64,000 nt of DNA from Orobanche coerulescens (GCA_033398695.1 CM065802.1:82756096-82820095); one strand, 5' to 3'; positions 10,622 to 22,744 are shown, numbered from the stretch's first letter. Translations and numbers: made by a program. The notes: generated from the sequence alone by a model not told the origin.

Positions 10622-12745
10622 TGTAATACCCGGTTGTAATTCAGTCATTATCATTCAGTAATTTCATTCGGTGATTGTCACTCAGTGGATTTTCACTCAT
10701 TTATAATCATTCATCAATCATGTTCGTTCACCGTGTTCACCGTTCGGAAAAACTTCGAGTTGTGTATCGTTATTGTTCATTGTTTCAACTTTCCTCATAT
10801 GAGTTCGACTTTGTTAGATCACCATTAATTTTTGGTGACTTCAAAAATTCTAAATCTTTGCAATATTATAGAAGATCGAGTTAGCTTTCCAATGGTTCAA
10901 ACGGTGAGTCAATCGGAGTCCGGACGAGAGAGTTATGGTCGTTTTAGCTCACCCGCTCATTTTTCAGTTATTGGCCGATCACTGCCGACCGAACTCGGCC
11001 GTGTCGTCCGACACGGCCCGTGCCGTACTCGTCCGGAAATGCCGAAGTCTCTGCCCACAGGACTCGACCGTGTCGTTTGGCACGACCGAGTCGAACTCTT
11101 CCGGATAAGCCAGAACCGACTGCCGACACGCCCGACCGTGTTCCAGGACACGGTCGAGTCATGCCGAGTCGCTGTCGGACGGGTCACTATCGGAAGGCCC
11201 TCCACGCCACGACCGTGTCAAGCAGGACACGGTCGAGTCCCTGTCGGCCAGCTGTGCGACACGACCGTGCCGATCGGCACGGGCCGTGTCGATCGGCACG
11301 GGCCGTGTCCGGCAGGGCAGTCAACCCCTATAAATTCATTTTTTGAGCATTTCAGCTCATTTCTTTCCCTTTTCTTCACCTACAACCGAGAGAGAGAGCT
11401 TTAGGGAGGGTTTTTCCTTCACAAATCATTTGAGTGTTTGATTTTATTCATCTCCTTTCGATCGTGAAGCCCGGACAATCAATCCAACGCGTGTTCTACG
11501 GACCTTAGTACTTGAATCTCCGAAGGTAACATCTCTAGAACCCTACTTTCGAATAATTGGGTATTTTGGGGTTTTTGTCCGATTCTTTCCGTTTTGTTGA
11601 TAGATTCTTGATGAATATGATTAATCTTGTTGCTATCATAAATTTTCCTACGGATTCAGAGTATATTTTCATAGTTTTGCAGAATCGAGAGGGTTTGGTT
11701 GTGGTCCGCCCTCGTTATTATTTTGTGCGAATATACACGAATCGTAGGCGGGTTTTCGGGTGTATTCCATTTCCGTATTCGACTAGAGTTGGTTGTAATT
11801 ATGTTCTTCGAATCGTTAGGTTTGGTTCCGTTGATTCCTAGTGTTCGTCGGTGATTATCCTTTCCGTTCGTTGCGTCATCAAAATATTCAAGGCAAGTAA
11901 TTCTTGGAAACCTTTATGCTTAATGTGAAATGGTAATGTATATTGTGTGTGCTTTACTCACCTCGGGAGGGTCCGACGGGGCCTCGAGGGAATCTATGGC
12001 TTCGTCCTGGATTCATGAGTTTAATTCGCTAGCCAGCTCGGGAGGGTCCTTAGAGACCTCGAGTGGGATTCGTGGCTTCGTCCCGGTCCTAGGTGACGTG
12101 TGGTGCTTGACTTGTTTTATGAATGTGGCCAGCTCGGGAGGGTCCTTAGAGGCCTCGAGTGGGATTCGTGGCTTCGTCCCGGTCCTAGGCAAATTAATTG
12201 TGACTGTTTGTTTTCGGAAAAGACATGTCTTATTTTGGTCTTCGAAATGATATTGGTGCATGTACTATGAAATGTGTAAGCGATTGGTTTGCCTTGATTA
12301 CTTGTACTAGCGTAATTGCTAACCCCTCTGGGGACCCGTTTTGGGGAAATTCTTGTTATGGATTTCACGTTATGATCATCCGGACGGCGGGCACAGACAA
12401 GACGAGGACGTTGGCCAGGGTCGTTGACATGTGCATTTGGGTCTTTCTATTTCCTTGTCCATTTTGAATTGATTGTTCTAATAATTATAAACTTATAGAG
12501 TGTACTCGCGAGTACTTAGGCTTTTCAAATTTAAACTCCGTGTTGTACTACTTTTAAATTGTTACATTGTTGGTTGATGATCATTTCGCCGGTTGCTCAG
12601 GCGTAACTTTATGTCTTATAATCAAATGTATGTCCTCGCTAACCGGGATGGTTAGTCGAGTGGAGTTTTCTTGTTTGTAGCCTGATGGGTCCCATGTGGG
12701 GGTCCACGGCGCTGTAATATACTCTGAATATCTTGGGGTGTTACA
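10622..12745 (+). repeat. 5' LTR of Z1
   Basis: 2124 bp from TGTAATACCCGG to GGGGTGTTACA. It contains the GACCGTGTC dyad array (about 10990-11320), TATAAAT at 11329-11335, a GA-rich leader, a donor AAG|GTAAC at 11525/11526, and three irregular copies of a CTCGGGAGGGTCC block (11962, 12037, 12133). It is nearly identical to the 5' LTR of Z2. Confidence 0.9.
10990..11335 (+). promoter_or_regulatory. Z1 U3: inverted-repeat array and TATA box
   Basis: About twelve dyad units built from GACCGTGTC / GACACGGTC and relatives, spaced roughly 18-21 bp within groups. They include an 18-bp perfect palindrome CCGTGCCGATCGGCACGG (11265-11282). The last unit lies about 25 bp before TATAAAT (11329-11335). 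Compared with Z2, one 19-bp unit is duplicated. Confidence 0.6.
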
Positions 12746-12749
12746 GAAA

Positions 12750-12761
12750 TGGTATCGGAGC
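12750..12761 (+). other. PBS of Z1, initiator-tRNA-Met type
   Basis: TGGTATCGGAGC four bases after the LTR, one mismatch from the common plant PBS TGGTATCAGAGC. Confidence 0.85.
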
Positions 12762-12976
12762 TCTAGGTTTATGGATACCTAGGCTTGTTGGTTATTTGGG
12801 TCTAGTCGTATTTGTTTTGCACATTGTCACACCGGCCAAAGATCCCAGTACTTCCAGTGCTCGTAAGTTTTCTTATTCGGCTCTTTTGTTTCTTGCATTG
12901 TATTTCCACTTTTGAATCGTAGTTGCTTTTCCTCCCTTACTCATCATCGATATACTTCGCTATCTCTCAACTTCGT

Positions 12977-14130
12977 ATGGATGCGGAGAAACCGTGGTCG
13001 TGGTCGTGGACGCGGCCGAGGACGTGGGGCGGCCGGTGGGGCGGCCACGTCGCATTCTTCGGGAGCCGGCGATGCGGTGACCGTCACGATCATGCTTCTT
13101 CTCAGGAGCGCGCCGATCTTGGTATTGCGGCTGTTATGCAGCAAATGGTTAACCAGATGGCGGCTATAGCTCAGGTGGTCCAGAACCCCGATCAGGCCCA
13201 TTCTAGTCGGGGCGGAACGGATCGTTGGCTTCAGGATGTCATCAAGATGCATCCTTCCCAGTTTTCAGGAGCTTCGGACCCGATCGGCTGGGAAGGGTGG
13301 ATCAAGGAGATATCCAAAGTATTCACTGCTACCAAGCGCCCAGGGACCGTAAGGTCCCTATTGCTCAATACTTTCTCACGGGAGATGCTACAGATTGGTG
13401 GGAGGCCGTTGGTCCCAAAGATCATGTTGCTTCGTGGGCCGAGTTTCAGGAGTTGATGGAGACCGAGTATTGTCCATGGCCGGTCAGACAGGCTCGAGTG
13501 CATGCTTTCTTTGATGCTCAACCACGGGATATCCTCGTATCCCAAGCTATTGCCGATTTTAACAAGGAGTTGGGTTATGTGAAGACCCAAGTTGTCGAAG
13601 AGAGCGACAAGATTTTCCATTTTTCCAGAGAATGAAATTGTCCATTCGGGACTATATGCAGGCTCGTCTGTACTACCTTGAAGGATTATCGAGTCGAGCT
13701 CTTGCTTATGATATGTCGGTGACCGCTAGCGATTTGGCTCGCGAGAGCAAGAAGCAGTCGGTCGGAAATTTTTGGTCCCAGTGGAGGCCGGCGAAATCTC
13801 AGGCGCAAATATTTCTACGGGCGGTTCGGCTCGTTTTTAAGGAGCTTTGAGTGCCTCCGAACCGTCGTCAGGACCCCGAGATGCTTTAAGCGTGGCAAGC
13901 CGTGCCACGTGAACCGGGATTGTCCTCGTCCACCTTTGACTTGTCATACTTGTGGTCGATCGGGCCACAAAGCTTCTTTGCGAAGCTCGAGACGGTTTGC
14001 GGCGCCGTTGCACTTATGGAGCCGAGTGTGAACCGGGGCTCATTTGCTCCACCGCCTCCACCGAGTGCCGGCCGAGGTAGGGGTCGGGTCAACCCGCTAG
14101 AGGAGGAGCTTCCGGTGTCGGCTCCGCCCG
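12977..14130 (+). pseudogene. Z1 gag, frame-broken
   Basis: The ATG at 12977 corresponds to the Z2 start at 50620, but the Arg/Gly-rich N-terminus is out of frame after a few codons. Capsid blocks (PSQFSGASDPIGWEGWIKEI near 13250-13310, TDWWEAVGPKDH near 13390) and traces of two CCHC knuckles (13880-13990) are spread over all three frames. Many indels relative to Z2 fall at CAG or CTG. Capsid/nucleocapsid function is inferred by homology. Confidence 0.8.
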
Positions 14131-14142
14131 CGTATATACGAT

Positions 14143-15010
14143 ATGAGGAGGGCCGATGACCCAGGCGGCTCTTGTGGCGGCAGTGCCGTTCATATCCATT
14201 CTCATCCTGTCGGTGTGCTTTTTGATTCGGGTGCTACGCATTCATTCATTTCTCTAGAGTGTGTACGCCGTTTGAGTCTCGACTGCTTGTCACCTTGCGA
14301 GCCTTTCATCGTTAAACTTCCTAGCGGTGATAGAATTGTCGGTGATCGAGAAGTCCGGGACTGTTATGTGATTATTTGTGAGAGGGCTTGGCTCTCTAAT
14401 ATTATTGTCGTGGGTATCGAGGGTGAGGATTTGATTCTCGGGGATGATTGGCTCGAGCGGCATGGCGCGATCATGAACTACGCACGAGAATCATCACTAT
14501 GTTAGCCGAGGACGGCACCGAACACTCTTTCGCAGGGCGAAAGAGAAACCAGAAGTTTGTTATTAACGCCTTGAAGGCGATGAAACTCCTGCGAAAAGCG
14601 TGTACTGGTTACTGGTGCTACGCCTTGAAGGCGGAGAATGGTGGAGTCGAGCTTTCATCGATTCCAGTCGTTAGTGAGTTTCCTGATGTATTTCCTGACG
14701 AGTTGCCGGGATTGCCACCAGATCGTGAGGTTGAGTTTGTTATAGAGTTAGAGCCGGGTGCGGCTCCGATTTCGAAGGCTCCATATCGCATGGCACCTTC
14801 AGAGATGTCAGAGTTGAAGAAACAGTTGAGTGAACTTCTTGAGTCGGGGTATGTTCGACCGAGCGCCTCGCCTTGGGGCGCACCGGTCTTGTTTGTGCGT
14901 AAGAAGGATGGTTCACTACGTTTGTGTATCGACTATCGTGAACTGAACAAGGTGACCATCAAGAACAAGTATCCTTTGCCGAGGATTGACGACTTGTTTG
15001 ATCAGGAGTC
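14143..15010 (+). pseudogene. Z1 protease and N-terminal RT, ending at a fusion point
   Basis: The protease reads VGVLFDSGATHSFISLE (about 14206-14260). The RT N-terminus follows with [36 protein letters not shown] and [14 protein letters not shown]. Homology to Z stops at about 15010, inside the first RT palm segment; the rest of RT, RNase H and most of integrase are absent and W-type integrase follows. Confidence 0.85.
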
Positions 15011-15493
15011 GTTTGTTGACAGCTCAGAGTCGACAGAAATCATATGCGGATAACCGTCGTCGACCATTAGAGTTCGAGGCTGGCGATGGTCAAGGTATCC
15101 CCGAGTCGTGGTATCTTCCGTTTTGGGAAGAGGGGAAAGTTGAGTCCGAGATTCATTGGACCGTTTGAGATTTTGGATCGAGTAGGCGAGTTAGCTTATA
15201 GATTGGCTTTACCTCCGGCGTTGAGCCGAATTCATAATGTGTTTCACGTCTCTCAGTTGCGGAAGTATGTTGCCGACCCGAGTCACATACTTCAGTTCGA
15301 CGAAATCGAGATCGCCGACGATCATTCCTATGAGGAGCGTCCTATACGAGTTTTAGAGCGGCGAATCAAGCAGTTGAGGAATAAGACGATTCCTTTGGTT
15401 AAAATTCAGTGGTCTAGAAACGGAGTCGAAGAGGCTACTTGGGAAACCGAGGATAGTATGCGGGAGAGTTATCCCGAATTGTTTGACCCTTAG
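15011..15493 (+). pseudogene. W1 integrase C-terminus with chromodomain
   Basis: It matches the W3 integrase, not Z2: [39 protein letters not shown], then the chromodomain ([19 protein letters not shown]). Chromodomains of this group are thought to direct insertion into heterochromatin. A frame change at about 15085 splits the segment. The stop is followed by the PPT and a W LTR. Confidence 0.85.
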
Positions 15494-15510
15494 TTTCGGG
15501 GACGGAACTC

Positions 15511-15527
15511 TTTTAAGGGGGGGTGTA
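15511..15527 (+). other. Polypurine tract of W1
   Basis: TTTTAAGGGGGGGTGTA lies directly before the LTR start at 15528. It primes plus-strand cDNA synthesis. Confidence 0.75.
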
Positions 15528-15756
15528 TGTAATACCCGGTTGTAATTCAGTAATTATCATTTAGTATTTATCATTCAGTCATTATCACTCAGTAATTTCA
15601 TTCATTATTGATCATTTGTCACTCATATTCAGTCTTGGTATTCATCATTCAGAGTAATTGTATCGTGTATCAATCGTCATTCATCACTAATTTGATTGGA
15701 GTTTCGTGCCGTGTTTATCATCATTGTCATTTTCGTTGCGAGCTGTGCGTGAGGAG

Positions 15757-16316
15757 TAGCGCACGCTACATACTCCTTTTAGCGTACGCTAATTGGGTAT
15801 AGGTAGCGCACGCTACCACTCAGCTTTAGCGCACGCTAAGGTTGCCCTGGCCGCACCGTAAGGTACCGGACTGCAGTGAGATTATTTGTAGCGCACGCTA
15901 CGAGTGGTAAGTAGCGCGCGCTAACGGGTTGTAGTAGCGCACGCTATATGTGTGTAAGCGCGCGCTAGGGCGGATCGAGGTTGAGTCCGGTGGCTCTTTT
16001 GCCTTTGAATTAATTCATAGCGCACGCTATGTGTTGTTGTTAGCGTACGCAACCGATATATTAGCGCACGCTAAACAATGGTTGTAGCGCACGCTATCGG
16101 GTCGAATCGAGGTCGTGCGGTTTTACGGACTCGATCTTTGGGCATCAATATTTCGTTAGCGCACGCTAATAATGGGTCTTAGCGCACGCTAGTAGTATGG
16201 CCGTAGCGCACGCTACAAGAAGGTACGTAGCGCGCGCTACCGTATTCGGACAGTGGGTACTGGACTACCCAAATTACTCGTTAGCGCACGCTACGCACAA
16301 GGGCTAGCGCACGCTA
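15757..16316 (+). promoter_or_regulatory. W1 phased palindrome array, TAGCGCACGCTA x18
   Basis: Site starts are 15757, 15780, 15804, 15827; 15889, 15912, 15935, 15956; 16018, 16041, 16062, 16085; 16157, 16180, 16204, 16228; 16282, 16305. Within groups the spacing is 21-24 bp; groups of four recur every 125-139 bp. The TATA box (16329) lies 24 bp after the last site, in step with the array. Most sites have centre CA, some CG or TA. Confidence 0.8.
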
Positions 16317-16328
16317 ACCTGGACTGAC

Positions 16329-16511
16329 TATAAATTGGACAGTTTAGTCAGAGTTCGTCATTATTCATCTCATTTCATTCCTTCGGTAGTTTTGGGCGAA
16401 TTCGAAAGATTCGGAGAGGATTCTTCGAGGTGTAATCGTCAATCAACATCTTCAAGCTCATCTTTCGGATTAATTATCATTTCATCATCTTCATCGCATA
16501 GAATCAAAGGT
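16329..16511 (+). promoter_or_regulatory. W1 TATA box and leader splice donor
   Basis: TATAAAT (16329-16335) is followed about 175 nt later by ATCAAAG|GTATTAATC (donor GT 16510-16511). The same pair occurs in W2, W3, V, U and Z LTRs. Confidence 0.55.
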
Positions 16512-17959
16512 ATTAATCTCTTGGATCTAAAATTTCGGATTTTTGGGTTTTCCTTCCGATTTCTTCGTGTAAGCTTGGATTATCATTGGAATATGTTAGT
16601 TATGGATTATCTAACTTGGATAAATATATTCCTACGGATTTAATGGTTATTTTCGGAATTATTCCAAGAACCCTTGGGGTTGACTTTGGTTATTTTGGGG
16701 ATTTCCGATTGTCGTTATTATAAACATGGATTGTGGATTTCTATGAGATTATTGATGTCATTGATAATGTTTTGCTGGTTTGAATCAATCATGTTGGAGT
16801 TGGTTCGATTATTTGGGTTTGGTTTTAACCAACGGGTATCTCAACGTTTTCGTTAGAGTACATCTACGAGTTCGGATATTGTTGTATCGACGTTTGGGTC
16901 GGTTATGATCATATTTGAGTCGTGTATTGATCGGTTGTTGGTAACTATTGATGTTCAAGGTTGTTCGAGCGACCGACTTTTCATTTAGGACGTTGTTCGT
17001 GGAAGGACATTCTTCATCGGTATTGTGTAAGTTAATTCTCACTCGGTTAAAAGGATATTCATTCCTTTTGTTGTTGTTCATTCATAATCGTAACTCATTC
17101 ATCATTGTATTAACCGTATCAAAACTCGTCATTGTCAATTAATCACTTCAGTCATAAGGAACGACGGTTCCGATCATTTCATTGAGCTATCATTCATTTC
17201 ACCATCATTTAATCTTGGTGAGTCATTATTCATTTACGTAGTCACATTTGACATAAAGTGACATTCCGGGTCATCTTGGCGTGCGGTTGGAATGTGTAGG
17301 ATTTTCATGTCGGGCACAATTATGTCGTGTGATGGTTGTTGGCCTCACATTGGACTGTGCACACGAGTCGATTGCTTCGTGAGATCGATTAGGCACAAGA
17401 CCACGTGTGATGGTGGCTTGTGCACGGACACATTTCCATCCCGGACGTTGTGTGGCGCCATTCCTTTGAGCCGTTCTGATTGTCGTTTCTTATTGCATGT
17501 TTGATTGCATATGTTTCGACGGGTTAATTCATAATTTCAGATATCTCATGATTGTGTATTTTCAACCCTTGAGGATTGTTGTTACGTATGGCGGCCCGTT
17601 GGGGATCTTGTTTAGTCATGGCAAGGCTAAGGCACGGGAGAGCACGGTGACGGCGAGGAGTCCTGATGATACTAGTAGGGGGCCCCTCTTTTCGATCATT
17701 TTGTTTCTTTTATTTATTCAGCTGAGACATTCCGTTTGAATATTCATTTCACTCATTGTTGTATATTTTATCTCCATATAAAATATACTTGTATTGATAT
17801 CATCCTGGGTGTGTTGTATAAAACTCCTCATCGGAGTAATTGATGTTGTAATGTGGTTCGGTACTACATTTACCATGTAATTCATTCATTTTCATTCGCA
17901 CAGTGGGTCCCGATGGGGTCCACAAAGACCGTAATATCCGCCTAGTTTGGGGTGTTACA

Positions 17960-18157
17960 TTATCTTCATATAAAATATATATGTATTCTGTATTATCTTG
18001 GGTGTGTTATACTTGAAACTCCTCATCGGAGTAATTGATGATATAATGTGGTTCGGTACTATAATTATATTATTTAAGTCATTAATTTTTATTTGCCTGG
18101 TGGGTCCCAGTTGGGGGTCCACGACACTGTAATATCCGCCTAGTTTTGGGTGTTGCA
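17960..18157 (+). repeat. Older W-like LTR tail
   Basis: A second copy of the LTR 3' end (ACTCCTCATCGGAGTAATTG, then GGTGGGTCCCAG, ending GGGTGTTGCA) directly follows the W1 LTR. It is more diverged, which fits W1 having inserted into it. Confidence 0.75.
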
Positions 18158-19107
18158 TTCAAAGTAGTATTTAATGCTGATAGGACAACGTTTTTTACGG
18201 CCGAAAAGACTGTGGACTAAATAACATTTAATGTTTATCATAAAGAATGGCTGAAAGTATTAAATGTAAAATATCTTTAATTCAAACATTCTACATCCGC
18301 CAATATGATCTGTCTAAATCTCACCAACCGGACAATAGCTATATTTATAATAGATCTATATCCAAGGGTATGAATAACCCAAGCAATAGGGCATTGCTTA
18401 CTTAGTCATTGATCAAGAATACGAATCATTTCACTATATAAGAGTAATTTGTTTCTTCAGGCATACAACATATATCTTGAATGAATAAATACTAAGTTCT
18501 CAACAGAGAATAGCACAACTATAGTAAAGACTTACAAAGCCTACAACTGCTATTCCAACTCATGTGACTTCAAACCTTACTCTTGAGACCATTAGACCTG
18601 TGTGGACTAAGTTGAACTACTCCGACCTGTGTTCCGATCTATGTGGGAAGCAGAGAGTTCAAATGCTAAGCTTCAATCTATGTGAGAAGAAGAAAGTCAA
18701 AGAAACCTACAGCTAATCGGTGTGAACGACTCAAACTACAGTCGGCTGTATCAATCTCTGTGAACGATACAGCGATAGGTTTAGTTAAAATTGTACAGTT
18801 GTGTACGTCTTGATTTAATAAACTTTTTACTCATGTGTGGAGGATCTGTGGATGTAGAGGGTTTTACCTCGAACCACATTAAAATTCTGTGTTATCATTT
18901 CCTGTACTTACTGTTTTCATATTGTCTGTGATTAATAGTATATACTTACTCTGAAAACCCTGTAAGCACCAAGCTACATGAGACTGTCTAGTTGTTGTAC
19001 TTGGAGCAACTTGGTTTAAGACTTTCGCTACGCAAAACTAACTTTGAAAAAGAGCACAACTTATTCACCCCCCTCTTATATGTAATATAGTATACTATGA
19101 CCAACAA
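18158..19107 (+). repeat. Probable 5' LTR remnant of a Ty1/copia element
   Basis: AT-rich, no gene. It has a TATA box (TATATAA, 18435-18441) and near 19060-19075 the ATTCACCCCCCTC-type block common at the end of long copia LTRs. The 3' end (ACCAACA, about 19107) is followed by copia pol remnants in the same orientation. The start is not defined. Confidence 0.45.
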
Positions 19108-19299
19108 TACCTTATTTGGAACACATGTCGTGAATCCGGAAAAGTTTTAGGAACTGCTACATATTTTACTCAACTCCCACATATGTCTCAAAGATATTGG
19201 GTTCGGTGAAATAAACTATGATATCAATCTATCCGAAATCTATCAAGTCATTCTTTTATAAAATAATGAACCGAGCACCTACAAAGAAGCTGAGGTGAG

Positions 19300-20430
19300 C
19301 CCTGACCTAGAAATGGTGAGAATCTATGAAATTTGAAATGGACTCCATGTATGAAAATCAAGTGTAGATCTTGGTTGATTTGCCTGCTGGGGTAAAGATC
19401 CATAAAAATTAATGGGTTTTTGAGATAAAGCCGATATATATAGAAAAAATAAAGTTTTCAAATCTAGATTGGTAGAAAGATTTTACAAGCATGTTATGGG
19501 AGGGATTATGATACCACCTTATCTCCAGTCGCTATGCTTAAATCCATAAGGATATCCTCGATGTTGCGATTATCCTAGATATTACAAATTATTATGATTA
19601 TGAGACTTGACAAATAGATGTCAAGACCGCCTTCTTAAATGGATGTCAAAAATATGCTGGGAATATTTAATAAGATTCAAAAATCCATTTATGAATGGAA
19701 GCAAGCATCTCAGAGTTGGAATCTTTGTTTTGATGAAGCAATTTAGAAAATTAATTTCCTAAGAAACAAATAGGAATCTCAATGTGTATATAAGAAGGTC
19801 AATCTGAGTGATGTTATATTTTTAGTCCTTTATGTCGATGACATCTCTTATTGAAAATGACATTCCTATGCCAGAGTCCATGAAGGTTGGACTTAGTAAG
19901 TATTTCTCAATAAAGGACTGAGGAGAGGCCCTTGTACATTTTGGGCATCAGGATCTATAGAGATAGATCTAGGAGGATGATTGGACTTAGTCAAAGCACT
20001 TACGATGATAAAGTGCTTGATAAGTTAAATATAAAAGACTACAAACAAGGCTTTCTATCGATGTCTCATGGTATGTCTCTAAGCAAGACTTAATGAGTAT
20101 GGATTTGTATGAATCCGCGTTAGGATATATGGCATGATATGTACACGACTAGACGTATCGTATGCTTTGAGCATGATGAGCATGTACCAGTCAAACCCAT
20201 GTGATGCACATTGGAGTGCGGCCAGGATTATTCTTAAGTACCTAAAAAGGACCAAATATAAATTATTGGTTCATAGTGGGCAGGATGAGTTGGTTGTTAC
20301 TGGCTACGCTAATGCGAGCTCGATATAGAGAAAGATGATTTCTGATCTCAGTCTGGATGCATCTTTTGTCTAAATTTAAAGCGCCAAGCAAATCACTACC
20401 ACTGATTCTAAAACTGAGGCCGAGTATGTT
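19300..20430 (+). pseudogene. Ty1/copia reverse transcriptase-RNase H remnant
   Basis: Decayed but ordered copia motifs on the plus strand: MDSMYENQV near 19335, DVKTAFLNG near 19620, LVLYVDDI near 19830, GLSQSTY near 19985, MICTRLDVSYALSMMSMYQS (20134 on), YLKRTK, and EAEYV near 20420. Many stops and frameshifts are present; gag and integrase are absent. Only 20134-20328 is open. Assignment to copia is firm; the lineage is not. Confidence 0.8.
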
Positions 20431-20432
20431 AA

Positions 20433-21540
20433 TGTTAGAAATAAAACGCAGCGGAAGCAAAGTTGGGAAAAGTTTGATAAAAGTGTTTTACGCATCCACG
20501 AGCACAAAACCTATTTAGGCATGCTAATTAATTAACTACTAAGATTAATAAGCAATTTAAATATTATTTATTATTTATTAAATAAATATGTTGGTAAATA
20601 GAATATCCTAATATAGGTCAAGGATCATAGGATATTTACCTTTGAAGTGTACTGGTTGCTTGCTCCTTGATTTTCTTGTACTTCTGCATTTAGATCTTTT
20701 TGAGTATGATTCACCTTAATCCGGACGTTTTGTGGGAAACGATCTACCGAATCTTGCTTGGACAAAAGTGGATCGGCCGAAATCTTGTCTCTCACAACAC
20801 TCCTATTTATAGGCTTTTGGACTACTCTAGGGATCTTAAGGTGGATTAGAAAAGAACTCCTAATAGACCTCAAATTTCCATATTAGGCTCTTTCCTAATA
20901 TATTGAGTCTATTAAATATAAACTGAGTCCACTAAAGAGTTAATATTGCAGTTCCTACCCAAATTCCAATTTATAAAATCGGACTCCTTATTTAGATATA
21001 TTATTTCCCGTGTTTAGATATCGAATATCCATTAATTAATTAATTTAAGCTACTGACAGCTTTAATTAATTAATATCTTATCCAAGAGTAGTACCACTCG
21101 AACCTTATTATTATATCAGAATTAAATCCACCTGCAGGATTTAATATAATAATCATTATTGAGCTCATCAAGGGGACATCAACCAGCACAAGTCGGGACA
21201 CGATTTCTAGTAATAATAATAATTTTCATACAAATAATATTGTTGCCCAAGATACAAAGCTTATTGAGTCAATCACTTTGACTCTCACATCCAATATGGG
21301 GGAATACCCTGATATCAAGGCGCATGCTAATTACTTCAAAATTTAAATTAATTATGGGGGCCAATTTGATTTTATTCTAAAAAATAAATCAATTTAAACA
21401 CTTAGTTATTTTAGCCTTAAGGGTTTTAATTTTATCGTCATAACATGCAAGAAACATATCACGCATACATTCATACATGACATACATCTAAAACAGTAAA
21501 ATCAAAATAAAACATGGATAATTAAATTATTCAATTATCA
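20433..21540 (-). repeat. Probable copia LTR (minus orientation) inside the copia remnant
   Basis: 1108 bp, AT-rich, TGTTAG...TTATCA. It interrupts the plus-strand copia RNase H remnant directly after EAEYV. On the minus strand the sequence before its start carries CTTGATCCAGTGGGAGAAAT (about 21580-21605), a block typical of the 3' end of copia internal regions, so it is probably a 3' LTR. No duplicate target site could be confirmed. Confidence 0.5.
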
Positions 21541-21782
21541 TGGTCTTCTTCCTTGAGTTGAATCCGAGAAAATATTCGACTCGATTTCTCCCACTGGATC
21601 AAGCATCTCGTCACTCCTCCCCGGACGGGCCATGGATTTCCAAAATTAAAGTTTCACTATTATGCAAAATTAATTACATAAAAAGAAATTTAATTTTAAA
21701 TCCTGACTGTCCAGCAGACGCAACGAACGGCGGCGAAATGGATCGGATCAAAAACTAGACGACCCGACCCGAACCAACGAAC
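21541..21782 (-). repeat. 3' internal remnant of the minus-strand copia element
   Basis: Short non-coding stretch between the copia LTR and the Y element, with the DPVGE-like GATCCAGTGGGAG block on the minus strand. It is cut at 21782 by the Y LTR terminus. Confidence 0.4.
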
Positions 21783-21970
21783 CTGTAACAGCCCTAAAAG
21801 GCGGCTATCACAGTGGCGTGGACCCACACTGGGACCCACCAGGTGATACCAAAATATAGATTAATCATGACATATTTTGTGATACCGAACAACAAAACAA
21901 TAATCGTTACTCCGATCGGGAGTTTACAAATAGTACAACTATTAGGCTTAAAATACACAGGATCTAAATA

Positions 21971-22744
21971 CTAGTATAGACCATGTGAAGATGGAATATA
22001 CTTAAATAATCGTCTATAATAGCCTGCAAGATGAAGGAAACTACGAATTTCCTTCACATTCTTCGGAGGTAACCAATCCTGGATAGCCTCTGTCTTCTGT
22101 GGGTCCACACTAACCCCTTCAACCGATATAACATGTCTAAGAAAAGTAACCTTAGCTATCAAGAACTCGCATTTGGAAAAGTTTCCATAGAGTTGTTCTC
22201 GTCTCATCACATCGAGAGCCTGGCAGAGATGGTACTCGTGTTCTTCACGGCTAAGGGAGTAAATCAAGATGTCGTCGATGAACACGACCACGAAACGATC
22301 CAAAAAATTAATGAAAATTCGATTCATCAATTCCATGAATACCGCTGGTGTGTTAGTCAGCACAAACGGCATTACTACGAATTCATAATGCCCATATCGA
22401 GTCTGAAAAGTTGTCTTCGAGATATCGGACTCCCGAATTCTCAATTGATGATATCCCGATCTCAAGTCGATCTTAGAAAACACAGCAGCGCCTTGTAGTT
22501 GATCCAACAAATCATCAATACGATGCAATGGATATTTATTCTTGATTGTTACTCTGTTTAGCTCACGGTAGTCAATACATAAACGTAAGGATCCGTGTTT
22601 CTTCCATACAAATAATACTGGTGCCCCCCAAGGGGACGCACTAGGTCGAACATAAACCTTTTCAGTCAAATCCTCAAGTTGATTCTTTAACTCTTGCATC
22701 TCAGTTGCAGACATGCGATACGGTGCTTTTGAAAGCGGGGACAT
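21971..22744 (-). pseudogene. Y reverse transcriptase
   Basis: A single open frame of 257 codons covers RT from [15 protein letters not shown] through [14 protein letters not shown], the catalytic [12 protein letters not shown] and GHY/FxVMPF-type blocks to [11 protein letters not shown]. Substitutions such as [10 protein letters not shown] and FLRHVIS at conserved sites suggest an old copy. It ends at the deletion junction with the LTR fragment. Confidence 0.85.

Larger units (their letters stand above)
15528..17959 (+). repeat. 3' LTR of W1
   Basis: 2432 bp, TGTAATACCCGG...GGGGTGTTACA, homologous to the W3 LTRs. Contents: palindrome array 15757-16316, TATAAAT 16329-16335, donor AAAG|GTATT at 16509/16510. 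The short open frames in it recur in the W3 LTRs and have no family features. The next five bases (TTATC) are probably the target site in the older W-like LTR. Confidence 0.9.

Noticed and set aside
10832..11404. Arg/Pro-rich 190-codon frame over the Z LTR repeats
   Set aside because: It follows the GC-rich dyad array in U3; length differs between copies through repeat changes, and it overlaps the TATA box.
15757..16316. Regularly spaced palindromes resembling a CRISPR array
   Set aside because: Repeats are 12 bp, spacers about 11 bp or 54-72 bp and similar between copies, no cas genes, and the array lies in a plant LTR promoter.
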